Assembly: GCF_004297105.1 (NCBI RefSeq)
Contig: NZ_SCVE01000006.1
Coordinates: forward strand, 248,001-312,000
Direction: 5' to 3'
From: Herbiconiux sp.
Lineage (GTDB): Bacteria > Actinomycetota > Actinomycetes > Actinomycetales > Microbacteriaceae
DNA: 64,000 bases
The notes beneath the pieces are model-generated. The model ran no database searches and had not been told where the DNA came from. It saw nothing but the letters and a program-made list of their open reading frames with translations. Of the stretch, positions 53,819 to 62,836 are shown in pieces. The number at the start of each line of letters is the position of its first letter. Position 1 is the stretch's first letter. Position numbers and translations under genes: made by a program.

Positions 53819-55168
53819 ATGCCCGATTCCACTCCTCCCGACGCGCCCGCTCCCGAGGAGGGAACGGATGCGTCGGCCGACGCCGCTCCGGCCGCATCCG
53901 GCATCTCCCGCAGGGGGTTGTTCGGGTTGGCCGGAGCCGGCGTGCTCGGCGCCGGAGTCGGTGTGGCGGGAGGCATCGCCGTCGACCGCTTCGTGCTGCC
54001 GGCGTCGGCCTCGGCGCAGGAGAACGCCGCCGTCTACCCGTTCTACGCCGCCAACCAGTCGGGCATCGTCACGCCGGCACAAGACCGGCTGCACTTCGCG
54101 AGCTACGACGTGGCATCCGGTGTCACGCGCGACGACCTCATCGGCTTGCTCAAGGATTGGAGCGCTGCGGCTGCTCTGATGACCGCCGGTGATCCGGTGG
54201 GCACCTACGGTGCCGTGAACGGCCCCTACACCGCACCACCGGAAGACACGGGTGAGGCGCTCGGCCTGCCCGCCTCCGGTCTCACCATCACCTTCGGCTT
54301 CGGCCCCACCCTCTTCACCACAGCCGACGGAACCGACCGCTTCGGCATCGCCGCCCAGCGGCCCGAAGCACTCGTCGACCTCCCCCATTTCCCCGCCGAC
54401 ATGCTGCAGGAGGCGGCCTCGGGCGGCGACCTGTGCATCCAGGCGTGCAGCGACGACCCGCAGGTGGCCGTGCACGCCATCCGCAATCTGTCGCGCATCG
54501 CGTTCGGCCGGGCCGCCATCCGCTGGTCGCAGCTCGGCTTCGGCCGCACGAGTTCCACCACCACGGCACAGGCCACCCCACGCAATCTCTTCGGGTTCAA
54601 AGACGGAACGGCCAACATCAAGGCCGAGGAGTCCTCCGTGGTCGACGACCAGGTGTGGGCGCACGGCGATGACGGCGCCGCGTGGATGGCGGGCGGTTCC
54701 TACCTCGTGGCCCGCAAGATCCGCATGACCATCGAGACCTGGGACCGCACCTCGCTGAAGGAACAGGAGACCATCGTGGGGCGCACCAAGGGCGAAGGCG
54801 CACCCTACTCGGGCGGCACCGAGTTCAGCGCCCCCGACTTCGAAGCCACCGGGCAGGGCGGCAAGCCCCTCATCGCGGCCGACTCGCACGTTCGCCTCGC
54901 CCACCCCGACCAGAACTCGGGAGCGCAGCTGCTGCGGCGCGGCTACAACTTCGTCGATGGCAACGACGACCTCGGGCATCTGAATGCAGGCCTGTTCTTC
55001 ATCGCCTACCAGCGCGATCCGCGCACCCAGTTCATCCCGATCCAGATGAACCTCGCGAAGAGCGACGCGATGAACGAATACCTCCGACACGTCGGCTCAG
55101 CGATCTTCGCCGTTCCCCCGGGCGCCTCGAACGGCGGATACGTCGGCGAGACGCTGTTCGGGGCGTGA
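53819..55168 (+). CDS. efeB: EfeB deferrochelatase, DyP-type heme peroxidase
   Basis: The 449-residue protein has a twin-arginine signal (ISRRGLFGLAGAGVLGAG, about residues 27-60) and the dye-decolourising peroxidase motifs GFKDGTANIKAEE (distal GxxDG) and the HVRLAHPDQNSG/LLRRGYNF block, in which the likely proximal heme His can be placed. It oxidises Fe2+ or releases iron from heme for the EfeU channel and needs the Tat machinery (TatB is at 40.3 kb). It lies 17 bp behind efeO. Confidence 0.94.
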   Translation: MPDSTPPDAPAPEEGTDASADAAPAASGISRRGLFGLAGAGVLGAGVGVAGGIAVDRFVLPASASAQENAAVYPFYAANQSGIVTPAQDRLHFASYDVASGVTRDDLIGLLKDWSAAAALMTAGDPVGTYGAVNGPYTAPPEDTGEALGLPASGLTITFGFGPTLFTTADGTDRFGIAAQRPEALVDLPHFPADMLQEAASGGDLCIQACSDDPQVAVHAIRNLSRIAFGRAAIRWSQLGFGRTSSTTTAQATPRNLFGFKDGTANIKAEESSVVDDQVWAHGDDGAAWMAGGSYLVARKIRMTIETWDRTSLKEQETIVGRTKGEGAPYSGGTEFSAPDFEATGQGGKPLIAADSHVRLAHPDQNSGAQLLRRGYNFVDGNDDLGHLNAGLFFIAYQRDPRTQFIPIQMNLAKSDAMNEYLRHVGSAIFAVPPGASNGGYVGETLFGA

Positions 55169-56514
55169 GCGCGCCGGGACTGTTCTCTGCGCGCTACCGC
55201 CTGATCTCGATCGGGGCCGTGGCCCTCATCTTCGTGGCCGCGTTCGAGAACCTCGCCGTCACCACGGTGATGCCGGTGATCAGCGCCGAACTGAACGGCG
55301 AGGCCCTGTACGCGGTGGCCTTCGCCGCGCCCCTCGCCGCCTCGGTGGTGGGGATGGTGGTGGCGGGCATCTGGTGCGATCGCACCGGGCCGCGTGCGCC
55401 GCTCCTGCTGGCGGTGGCTCTGTTCACCGCGGGGCTCGTGATCGCCGGCACTGCGGCGTCGATGGAATGGATCGTGGCGGGCCGGCTGGTACAGGGCCTC
55501 GGGAGCGGCGCCACCACGGTGTGCCTGTACGTGATCGTGGCGCGGGTGTACCCTCCCGCGCTCCAAGCGCGCATGTTCGGCCTCTTCTCGGCGGCCTGGG
55601 TGCTCCCTGCTCTCGTCGGCCCGTTCGTGGCGGGCATTGTCGGCGAGACGGTGGGCTGGCGCTGGGTGTTCATCGGGGTGGTGGCGCTGATCGTGCCGTC
55701 GGCGTTCATGATCGCACCGGCCATGCGCACACTCAGAGCCACCGACACGGATGAGCCACGCACCCGGGCGCGGTGGCCCCTGGCGCGAACCGCCTGGTCG
55801 GTGGTGCTCGCCGTCGCGGTTCTCGCCCTCAGCGTCTCCACGGAGTTCGGGGGCGCCGCGGTGTTCGTGGTGGCCGTGCTGGCCCTGGTGGTGGCTCTGG
55901 TCGCCCTCCGCCCCCTCGTTCCCGCGGGCGTTCTGCTGGCGCGGATCGGACTGCCGAGCATCATCACCACGAGATTCCTCCTCGCGGGGGCCTTCTTCTC
56001 CACGGAGGTGTACCTGCCCTACCTCCTCACGTCGGAGCACGGCCTGAACCCGGCGTTCGCGGGGCTCACGCTCACCACCGGTGGAGTGGCCTGGGGTGCC
56101 GCATCCGTCATCCAGAGCCCGCTCTCGGGTCGTTTCGCGACGGGCGTGGGCGTGCCGATCGGGATCGCCGCCGTGGTGCTCGCGATCGGGGTGGTGGCGG
56201 CCACCGCGTTCTGGTCTCCGCCGGTCTGGGTCGCCGTCCTCGGCTGGACCGTCTCGGGGGCGGGCATGGGCCTGGCCTATCCGCGGCTCTCGACCCTGCT
56301 GCTGGGCCGCTCCGAGCGGGCCGAGCAGGGGTTCAACAGTGCCGCGTTGAACATCGCCGACGGTGCGGGACCTGCCATGGCGCTCGCACTGGCGGGCATC
56401 CTGTTCCAGACGATGCCGGGCGCATCCGGCCTCGCGTTCACCGGTGTGTTCGTGCTCGGCCTCGCCTGTGCCCTCGCGGCGCTTCTCGTCTCGCCGCGCG
56501 CCCTCGCCCGCTGA
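55165..56514 (+). CDS. Major facilitator superfamily transporter
   Basis: The 449-residue protein has 12-14 predicted helices with the MFS motif A-like loop AGIWCDRTGPRAPLLLA between helices 2 and 3, and a repeat in the second half. It resembles the drug:H+ antiporter branch. The GTG start overlaps the efeB stop by four bases (GTGA), so it is translated with the iron operon although MFS genes are not part of standard EfeUOB loci. An iron-related substrate, such as a siderophore, is possible but not shown. Confidence 0.88.
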   Translation: MSAPGLFSARYRLISIGAVALIFVAAFENLAVTTVMPVISAELNGEALYAVAFAAPLAASVVGMVVAGIWCDRTGPRAPLLLAVALFTAGLVIAGTAASMEWIVAGRLVQGLGSGATTVCLYVIVARVYPPALQARMFGLFSAAWVLPALVGPFVAGIVGETVGWRWVFIGVVALIVPSAFMIAPAMRTLRATDTDEPRTRARWPLARTAWSVVLAVAVLALSVSTEFGGAAVFVVAVLALVVALVALRPLVPAGVLLARIGLPSIITTRFLLAGAFFSTEVYLPYLLTSEHGLNPAFAGLTLTTGGVAWGAASVIQSPLSGRFATGVGVPIGIAAVVLAIGVVAATAFWSPPVWVAVLGWTVSGAGMGLAYPRLSTLLLGRSERAEQGFNSAALNIADGAGPAMALALAGILFQTMPGASGLAFTGVFVLGLACALAALLVSPRALAR

Positions 56515-56530
56515 GCACGCACGCGCCGAC

Positions 56531-57004
56531 CTACCCTGCGGCGGTGGTGCCGCCCACGATGTAGGTGGCCGTCTTCTGGCCCGACCCGTCGTCGGTCACC
56601 GATACCAGCACGCTGTACTGGGCGTTGCTGTAGGCACCGGTGCCGGTACCGTCGGAGAATCCGGAGAGGCTGGCCTCGAAGCCCGCCGCGGTGAGCTGGT
56701 CGTCGATGGCGGTGAACGCCGACTGCACGTCGTCGACCTTCACGATCACGGTCCAGCCGCCCCCGTATTCGACGCTTCCCATGCCGATGCCGCCCACGAT
56801 CTCGCCGTCGTAGAGCGGGATGTCGGCGGGGAAGCCGTCGGGCAGCCCGCCGTCGGAGTTGAGGTCGACGTCACCGCCGCCCGCCTGCTCCACCGCGCCC
56901 TCCACGATCCCCTCGACGGGGTTTCCCATGCAGCCCGACAGGGTCGGGCCGAGCAGGGCCGCGAACGAGAGCGCAAGTGCCACGGAGAGCTTCTTCGTCG
57001 TCAT
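56531..57004 (-). CDS. Small lipoprotein of unknown function
   Basis: The 157-residue protein has a lipoprotein signal with LSGC (Cys at about residue 25), an acidic Gly/Asp linker (GGGDVDLNSDGGLPDGFP) and a compact alpha/beta domain of about 100 residues ending in ATYIVGGTT. It lies 16 bp from the convergent MFS gene and downstream of the typA terminator. No family is recognised. Confidence 0.82.
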   Translation of the reverse strand: MTTKKLSVALALSFAALLGPTLSGCMGNPVEGIVEGAVEQAGGGDVDLNSDGGLPDGFPADIPLYDGEIVGGIGMGSVEYGGGWTVIVKVDDVQSAFTAIDDQLTAAGFEASLSGFSDGTGTGAYSNAQYSVLVSVTDDGSGQKTATYIVGGTTAAG

Positions 57005-57048
57005 GCGACGATCCTCCCAGAGGCCCGCGCCCACCACCAGACGCAGAT

Positions 57049-57082
57049 CGGCCGGCCTCCGCACTGAAGCGGATGCCGGCCG
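57049..57082 (-). terminator. Terminator of typA
   Basis: A 14-bp stem with one mismatch (57049-57062 with 57069-57082) around a 6-nt loop lies 19 bp downstream of the typA stop on the minus strand. It separates typA from the lipoprotein gene. Confidence 0.75.
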
Positions 57083-57100
57083 AGTGCGTTCGAGCGGGTG

Positions 57101-59008
57101 CTACGAGTTGGCGCGCTTGAGGTTCGCGGTCTTGCGCGCGCGGGCGTTCTGGTCGAGCTCCACCTTGCGGATGCGCACGATCTCGGGGGTGACCTCGACG
57201 CACTCGTCTTCGCGGGCGAACTCGAGGCACTCCTCGAGCGAGAGCTGACGCGACGGGGTCATCGACTCGAACGTGTCGGAGGTGGACTGACGCATGTTCG
57301 TCAGCTTCTTCTCCTTGGTGATGTTCACGTCCATGTCGTCGGCGCGGGCGTTCTCACCGATCACCATGCCCTCGTAGACCTCCTCGGTGGGGTTCACGAA
57401 GAAGGTCATGCGCTCCTGGAGGGCGATGATGGCGAACGGGGTGACGACGCCGGCACGGTCGGCGACGATCGAACCGTTGTTACGGGTGACGATCGCACCT
57501 GCCCACTCGTCGTAGCCGTGCGAGATCGCGTTGGCGATACCGGTGCCGCGGGTGATGGTGAGGAACTCGGTGCGGAAGCCGATGAGCCCACGCGACGGAA
57601 CGATGAACTCCATGCGCACCCATCCGGTGCCGTGGTTCGACATGCCCTCCATGCGGCCCTTGCGGGCGGCGAGCAGCTGCGTGATGGCACCGAGGTACTC
57701 CTCGGGCGCGTCGATGGTGAGGTGCTCGAAGGGCTCGTGCGTCTTGCCGTTCACCTGGCGGGTGACCACCTGGGGTTTGCCGACGGTGAGCTCGTAGCCC
57801 TCACGACGCATGTTCTCGACCAGGATGGCGAGCGCGAGCTCACCACGGCCCTGAACCTCCCAGGCGGCGGGGTTGCCGATGTCGACGACGCGCAGCGACA
57901 CGTTGCCGATGAGCTCGCGGTCGAGGCGGTCCTTCACCATGCGGGCGGTGAGCTTGTGGCCCTTGACCTTGCCGACGAGCGGCGACGTGTTGGTTCCGAT
58001 GGTCATCGAGATCGCGGGGTCGTCGACCGTGATGGCCGGAAGCGGCCGCACGTCTTCGGGGTCGGCGATGGTCTCGCCGATCGTGATGTCCTCGATGCCG
58101 GCGATCGCCACGATGTCGCCGGGGCCGGCCGACTCGGTCGGGAAGCGGGTGAGCGCCACGGTCTTCAGCAGCTCGCTGATGCGCTGGTTGGTGACGGTGC
58201 CGTCGTGCTTGACCCAGGCGACCTGCTGGCCCTTCTTGATCGTGCCGTTGAAGACACGGAGGAGGGCGAGACGGCCGAGGAAGGGCGACGAGTCGAGGTT
58301 CGTGACGTGGGCCTGGAGGGGCGCCTCGTCATCGTAGGTGGGAGCCGGGATGTGCTCGAGGATCGCGCCGAAGAGGGGCTCGAGGTCGTCGTTGTCGGGC
58401 AGCGTGCCGTTCTCGGGCTTGTTGAGCGAGGCGGCGCCGTTACGGCCGGATGCGTACACGACGGGCACGTCGAGGATCGCGTCGAGGTCGAGGTCGGGCA
58501 CGTCGTCGGCCATGTCGGAGGCGAGACCGAGCAGCAGGTCCTGCGACTCGCCCACGACCTCGTCGATGCGCGCATCCGGGCGGTCGGTCTTGTTCACCAG
58601 CAGGATGACGGGCAGCTTGGCCTCGAGCGCCTTACGGAGCACGAAGCGGGTCTGCGGCAGCGGACCCTCTGAGGCATCGACGAGAAGCACCACGCCGTCG
58701 ACCATCGACAGACCGCGCTCGACCTCGCCACCGAAGTCGGCGTGGCCGGGCGTGTCGATCACGTTGATGGTGATCGGCTTGTCGCCGGCGTGCACACCGT
58801 TGTAGGAGATCGCCGTGTTCTTGGCGAGGATCGTGATGCCCTTCTCACGCTCCAGGTCGTTGGAGTCCATCATCCGGTCGTCGGCGTCGAAGTGCGCGTC
58901 GAACGAGTTCGTCTGCGTGAGCATGGCGTCGACCAGGGTGGTCTTGCCGTGGTCGACGTGGGCGACGATCGCGACATTGCGCAGGTCATCACGGGTGGCT
59001 TGTGCCAT
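57101..59008 (-). CDS. typA: Ribosome-associated GTPase TypA/BipA
   Basis: The 635-residue translational GTPase has G1 AHVDHGKTTLVDAML, G2 around REKGITILAKN, G3 DTPGHADFGGEVERGL and G4 VNKTDRPDAR, and a C-terminal BipA domain with SRGLIGFRTEFLT. It assists ribosome assembly, especially under cold or other stress. ATG 59008 (MAQATRDDLRNVAIVAH) is the family-like start. A terminator follows at 57049. The upstream gap of about 96 bp to the ABC ATPase gene holds no obvious feature. Confidence 0.95.
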   Translation of the reverse strand: MAQATRDDLRNVAIVAHVDHGKTTLVDAMLTQTNSFDAHFDADDRMMDSNDLEREKGITILAKNTAISYNGVHAGDKPITINVIDTPGHADFGGEVERGLSMVDGVVLLVDASEGPLPQTRFVLRKALEAKLPVILLVNKTDRPDARIDEVVGESQDLLLGLASDMADDVPDLDLDAILDVPVVYASGRNGAASLNKPENGTLPDNDDLEPLFGAILEHIPAPTYDDEAPLQAHVTNLDSSPFLGRLALLRVFNGTIKKGQQVAWVKHDGTVTNQRISELLKTVALTRFPTESAGPGDIVAIAGIEDITIGETIADPEDVRPLPAITVDDPAISMTIGTNTSPLVGKVKGHKLTARMVKDRLDRELIGNVSLRVVDIGNPAAWEVQGRGELALAILVENMRREGYELTVGKPQVVTRQVNGKTHEPFEHLTIDAPEEYLGAITQLLAARKGRMEGMSNHGTGWVRMEFIVPSRGLIGFRTEFLTITRGTGIANAISHGYDEWAGAIVTRNNGSIVADRAGVVTPFAIIALQERMTFFVNPTEEVYEGMVIGENARADDMDVNITKEKKLTNMRQSTSDTFESMTPSRQLSLEECLEFAREDECVEVTPEIVRIRKVELDQNARARKTANLKRANS

Positions 59009-59104
59009 GGGAAAAGTCCTCAGGTTCATGAACCCGGAACCGGTGGCACAGCCACCCAGCGGGCTCGAAATAGCGGGAGTAGTGGGCGTCGTGGCCCGGA
59101 ACCG

Positions 59105-60859
59105 CTAAACGCCCAGGGTGATTCCAGCGCCCGGAATGGCGTTCAGCAACTCCTTAGTATATTGCTCCTGCGGGCTGTCGAAGACCTGATCGGTGGTTGC
59201 GGCCTCCACGATCTTGCCCTGCTGCATCACGCAGACGTTGTCGGCGATGACGCGAACCACCGCCAGGTCGTGGGTGATGAACAGGTACGTGAGCTCCAGT
59301 TCCGCCTGCAGATCGGCCAGCAGCTTGAGGATCTGAGCCTGCACGAGCACGTCGAGAGCGGAGACCGCCTCGTCGAGCACCACGACATCGGGCTTCAGTG
59401 CGAGCGCCCGTGCGATGGCCACGCGCTGACGCTGACCACCCGAGAGTTCGTTCGGGTACCGCGTGATGAGCGACTTGGGCAGCGAGACCTGGTCGAGCAG
59501 CTCGAACACGCGCTCCTTGCGGGCGGTGCGGTCGCCGACCTTGTGCACCTGCAGCGGCTCGCTGATGGTGTTGCCGATGTTGCGCAGCGGGTCGAGCGAC
59601 CCGTAGGGGTCTTGGAAGACGGGCTGCATGCGGCGCCGCAGGTCGAGCAGAGCCTTCCCCTTGAGGGGCGCGACATCCGTTCCATCGATCAGGATCGAGC
59701 CGCTCGTGGGGTCTTCGAGGCGCAGGATCATCTTCGCCACGGTCGACTTGCCCGAGCCCGATTCGCCCACGAGAGCGGTGGTGGTGCCCTTCTCGACGCT
59801 GAAGTTCACCTTGTCCGACGCGATGACCTCACCCGACGAGCCCTTGCCCTGACCGCGGATCTTGTAGACCTTGGTGAGGTCTCTCACCACGATGGCGTCG
59901 GGACGTTTGACAGCGGGTGCCTTCTCGACCCGCTCTTCGGCCGCAGCGATGAGGTCGACACCCTCGGTGACCTTGGTCGGCGCGTACTCGAGATCGCTGA
60001 GTGCGTGCGTCGCCGTGGCGTGGGTGGCGCTCTGGATGCGGCGCGAGGCCAAGCTCGGAGCCGCGGCCACGAGGCGCTGCGTGTAGGGGTGCACCGGGTT
60101 CTCGAGGATCTCCTTCGAGGGCCCGGCCTCCACGATCTTGCCCTTATACATCACCACGAGCTGCTCGGCGCGCTCGGCGGCGAGACCGAGGTCGTGCGTG
60201 ATGAACAGTACGGCGGTGCCGATGTCACGGGTGAGCGTCTCGAGGTGGTCGAGGATGCGGCGCTGGACCGTCACGTCGAGCGCCGAGGTGGGCTCGTCGG
60301 CGATCAGCAGCTTCGGCCGGCTCGACAGGCCGATGCCGATCAGCACCCGCTGGCGCATGCCGCCGGAGAACTGGTGCGGGAACTGCTTCAGCCGCTTGTC
60401 GGCATCCTGCAGTCCGGCCTCCTTCAGCACCTGGATGGCGTGGGCCCGCACGTTCTTGCGGCCCGAGGCGATTCCGTTCGCGCGGATGGTCTCCTCGACC
60501 TGGAAGCCGATCGACCACACGGGGTTGAGGTTCGACATCGGGTCCTGCGGCACGAAGCCGATCTCGCGCCCGCGGATGCTCTCCATCTGCTTGGAGCCGA
60601 GCCCGATGAGCTCCTTGCCGTCGAAGGTGATCGAGCCTCCCGTTATGCGGCCGGGGCCGGGGAGCAGGTTGATGATGGCGTGCGCCGTGGTGGACTTGCC
60701 CGACCCCGACTCCCCCACGATGGCCAACGTCTGGCCGGGCATGAGGGTGAGGTCGACACCGCGCACCGCGGGAACGATGCCGCCGGTGGTCTGGAACCCG
60801 ACCTGGAGGTCTTTGATCTCGAGGAGGGGCTTCACGTTCTGGGTGGTGGGGTCGCTCAT
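59105..60859 (-). CDS. Fused peptide ABC transporter ATPase (OppD-OppF/DppD-DppF type)
   Basis: The 584-residue protein contains two complete ABC domains. Each has a Walker A (GESGSGKST), a signature (FSGGMRQRV at about residue 168 and LSGGQRQRV at about 477) and a Walker B (LLIADEPTSALDV and VVLDEAVSALDV). The C-terminal extension of each half carries the peptide-transporter type ATP end. Such double ATPases power oligopeptide or related transporters. In Walker B of the second half an Ala takes the place of the usual Pro (DEAVSALD). Its ATG overlaps the upstream permease stop by four bases. Confidence 0.94.
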   Translation of the reverse strand: MSDPTTQNVKPLLEIKDLQVGFQTTGGIVPAVRGVDLTLMPGQTLAIVGESGSGKSTTAHAIINLLPGPGRITGGSITFDGKELIGLGSKQMESIRGREIGFVPQDPMSNLNPVWSIGFQVEETIRANGIASGRKNVRAHAIQVLKEAGLQDADKRLKQFPHQFSGGMRQRVLIGIGLSSRPKLLIADEPTSALDVTVQRRILDHLETLTRDIGTAVLFITHDLGLAAERAEQLVVMYKGKIVEAGPSKEILENPVHPYTQRLVAAAPSLASRRIQSATHATATHALSDLEYAPTKVTEGVDLIAAAEERVEKAPAVKRPDAIVVRDLTKVYKIRGQGKGSSGEVIASDKVNFSVEKGTTTALVGESGSGKSTVAKMILRLEDPTSGSILIDGTDVAPLKGKALLDLRRRMQPVFQDPYGSLDPLRNIGNTISEPLQVHKVGDRTARKERVFELLDQVSLPKSLITRYPNELSGGQRQRVAIARALALKPDVVVLDEAVSALDVLVQAQILKLLADLQAELELTYLFITHDLAVVRVIADNVCVMQQGKIVEAATTDQVFDSPQEQYTKELLNAIPGAGITLGV

Positions 60860-61812
60860 CGCTGGGCCCTCGCCTTCGGGTCGAGTGCGTCTCGGATGAC
60901 TTCGCCCATCATGATGAAGGCGAGAACCGTGATCGAGAGCGCGAGTGACGGATAGATCAGCGTCTGGGGCGCCGTGCGCAGGTCGACCTGCGCGGCGCTG
61001 ATGTCATTGCCCCACGACATGGTGGAGTTGGGCAGACCGACGCCGAGGAACGACAGGGTGGCCTCGGCCACGATCGCCGCTCCCAGGGAGATCGTGGTGA
61101 CCACGATCACGGGCGCGATGGAGTTCGGCAGCACGTGACGCACGAGGATGCGGAAGTTCGTGACGCCGGTGGCGCGCGCGGCCATGACGTAGTCGGAGTT
61201 CTTCACCCTCAGGATCTCGGCTCTCAGCACACGCGCGGTGGCCGGCCAGGCGAAGATGCCGATGGCCAACGAGATGATGAAGACGTTCCGGTAGGCCGAG
61301 AACACCGACATGATGACCACGGCGGCCAGGATGTAGGGGATCGAGAAGAAGATGTCACCCGCACGCGACAGGATCGAGTCGAGCCATCCGCCGTAGAAGC
61401 CGGCGAAGGCTCCGAACAGGATGCCGAGCACGGTCGTGAGGATGGTCACGATGATGCCCACCGACAACGAGGTCGACGTGCCGTGCACGAGACGCGAGAA
61501 CACGTCGCAACCCTGCTTGGTGAAGCCCAGCAGATGGTCGGACGTGGGGCCTCCGTTGCTGTTGGACAGCTGGCAGTTGTCGTTCGGCGGAACCGAGGTG
61601 AACAGCGTCGGGAACAGCGCCACGACGATCACCAGCAGGATGATGACGGCCGAGATCCAGAACATCGGCCGGCGGCGCATGTCGCGCCACGCGTCGATCC
61701 AGAGGTTCGACGGACGTTCGCCGACGTTGACGGCGTCGATCGCGACGAGAGGTGTCTCCTCGAGGGGTGCGACGAAGTGCTTCGGCGTCGGAGTGAATGA
61801 ATTATTTGACAT
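60856..61812 (-). CDS. Peptide ABC transporter permease (OppC/DppC type)
   Basis: The 318-residue permease has an extended cytoplasmic N-terminus, a first helix (FWISAVIILLVIVVALFP), an extracellular loop with two Cys (NDNCQLSNSNGG and TKQGCDVFSR) and five further helices with the EAA loop AARATGVTNFRILVRHVLPN. It forms the channel with the DppB-type partner. It overlaps that gene by 11 bp at its start and the ATPase gene by four bases at its end. Confidence 0.94.
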   Translation of the reverse strand: MSNNSFTPTPKHFVAPLEETPLVAIDAVNVGERPSNLWIDAWRDMRRRPMFWISAVIILLVIVVALFPTLFTSVPPNDNCQLSNSNGGPTSDHLLGFTKQGCDVFSRLVHGTSTSLSVGIIVTILTTVLGILFGAFAGFYGGWLDSILSRAGDIFFSIPYILAAVVIMSVFSAYRNVFIISLAIGIFAWPATARVLRAEILRVKNSDYVMAARATGVTNFRILVRHVLPNSIAPVIVVTTISLGAAIVAEATLSFLGVGLPNSTMSWGNDISAAQVDLRTAPQTLIYPSLALSITVLAFIMMGEVIRDALDPKARAQR

Positions 61813-62731
61813 AGCGGATCCTCGGGTCGAGAAGGCCGTACAGGAGGTCGACGACGAGGTTGACCGCCAGATAGATGAGCACCATCACGGTGACGAAGGA
61901 CACGACCGTGGGCCCTTCACCTCGGATGATCGCCTGGTAGAGCGTGCGTCCCACGCCGGGGACGTTGAAGATACCCTCCGTGACCGTGGCGCCGACGAGC
62001 AGCACACCGAAGTCGGTGGCGGCGTAGGTGACGACCGGGATGAGCGAGTTGCGCAGGATGTGGACGGGGATGATGCGTCGCCGGCTGAGGCCCTTGCCAT
62101 AGGCGGTGCGCACGAAGTCGAGCCCCTGCGTCTCGATCACGGATGCCCGGGTCAGCCTGATCAGCTGGGCGAAGGAGATCGACGCCAGCACGAAGGCCGG
62201 GAGGATCAGGTCTTGGATGGGCGCGCCGGTGGAGACCGTGGTTCTCGCCCAGCCGAGCTGGATTCCGAAGATGTACTGGGCCACGAAGGCGATGACGAAG
62301 ATCGGCAGCGAGATGAAGATGAGGCTGACCACGAGCGCCGATGCATCGAACAGCTTCCCCTTCCGCAGACCGGACACGAGGCCGATCAGCACACCGCCGA
62401 CGAACTCGATGATGAGCGCCATGATGGCCAGCCGGATGGTGACGGGGAAGGTGCGGGCCAGGATGTCGGAGACCGCTTCACCCGAGAACGAGGTGCCGAA
62501 GTCACCACGGAAGATGCCGCCGAGGTACAGGAAGTACTGCACGATGAAGGGCTGGTCGAGGTGGTACTCCTGGCGGAGCCTCTCGAGCAGAGCCGGGTTC
62601 GGTGTCTTGTCGCCGAAGAGGGCGAGCAAGGGGTCTCCGGGCATCGCGAAGACCATGAAGTAGATGAGGAACGTCGTTCCCAAGAGAACAGGGATCGCCT
62701 GAAGAAGACGCCTGAGGATGTAACCGGCCAC
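61802..62731 (-). CDS. Peptide ABC transporter permease (OppB/DppB type)
   Basis: The 309-residue permease has six helices and the family start MAGYILRRLLQAIPVLLGTTF, with the EAA loop YGKGLSRRRIIPVHILRNSL near residue 210. It pairs with the OppC/DppC-type permease whose gene overlaps its end by 11 bp. A strong hairpin separates it from the solute-binding protein gene upstream. Confidence 0.94.
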   Translation of the reverse strand: MAGYILRRLLQAIPVLLGTTFLIYFMVFAMPGDPLLALFGDKTPNPALLERLRQEYHLDQPFIVQYFLYLGGIFRGDFGTSFSGEAVSDILARTFPVTIRLAIMALIIEFVGGVLIGLVSGLRKGKLFDASALVVSLIFISLPIFVIAFVAQYIFGIQLGWARTTVSTGAPIQDLILPAFVLASISFAQLIRLTRASVIETQGLDFVRTAYGKGLSRRRIIPVHILRNSLIPVVTYAATDFGVLLVGATVTEGIFNVPGVGRTLYQAIIRGEGPTVVSFVTVMVLIYLAVNLVVDLLYGLLDPRIRYVK

Positions 62732-62791
62732 GAATCAGACCGTACCAATCGAACTAGGGGGCGGGAAGCGCCAGCGGAACCAGAGACATGA

Positions 62792-62826
62792 ATCGGGGGC
62801 GGCAGCGCGTGGCTGCCGCCCCCGAT
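62792..62826 (-). terminator. Hairpin between solute-binding protein and permease genes
   Basis: A perfect 14-bp GC-rich stem (62792-62805 with 62813-62826) around a 7-nt loop lies 10 bp after the binding-protein stop, within the transporter operon. It is likely a partial terminator or mRNA stabiliser that allows more binding protein than permease. Confidence 0.75.
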
Positions 62827-62836
62827 CGATCGAGAA

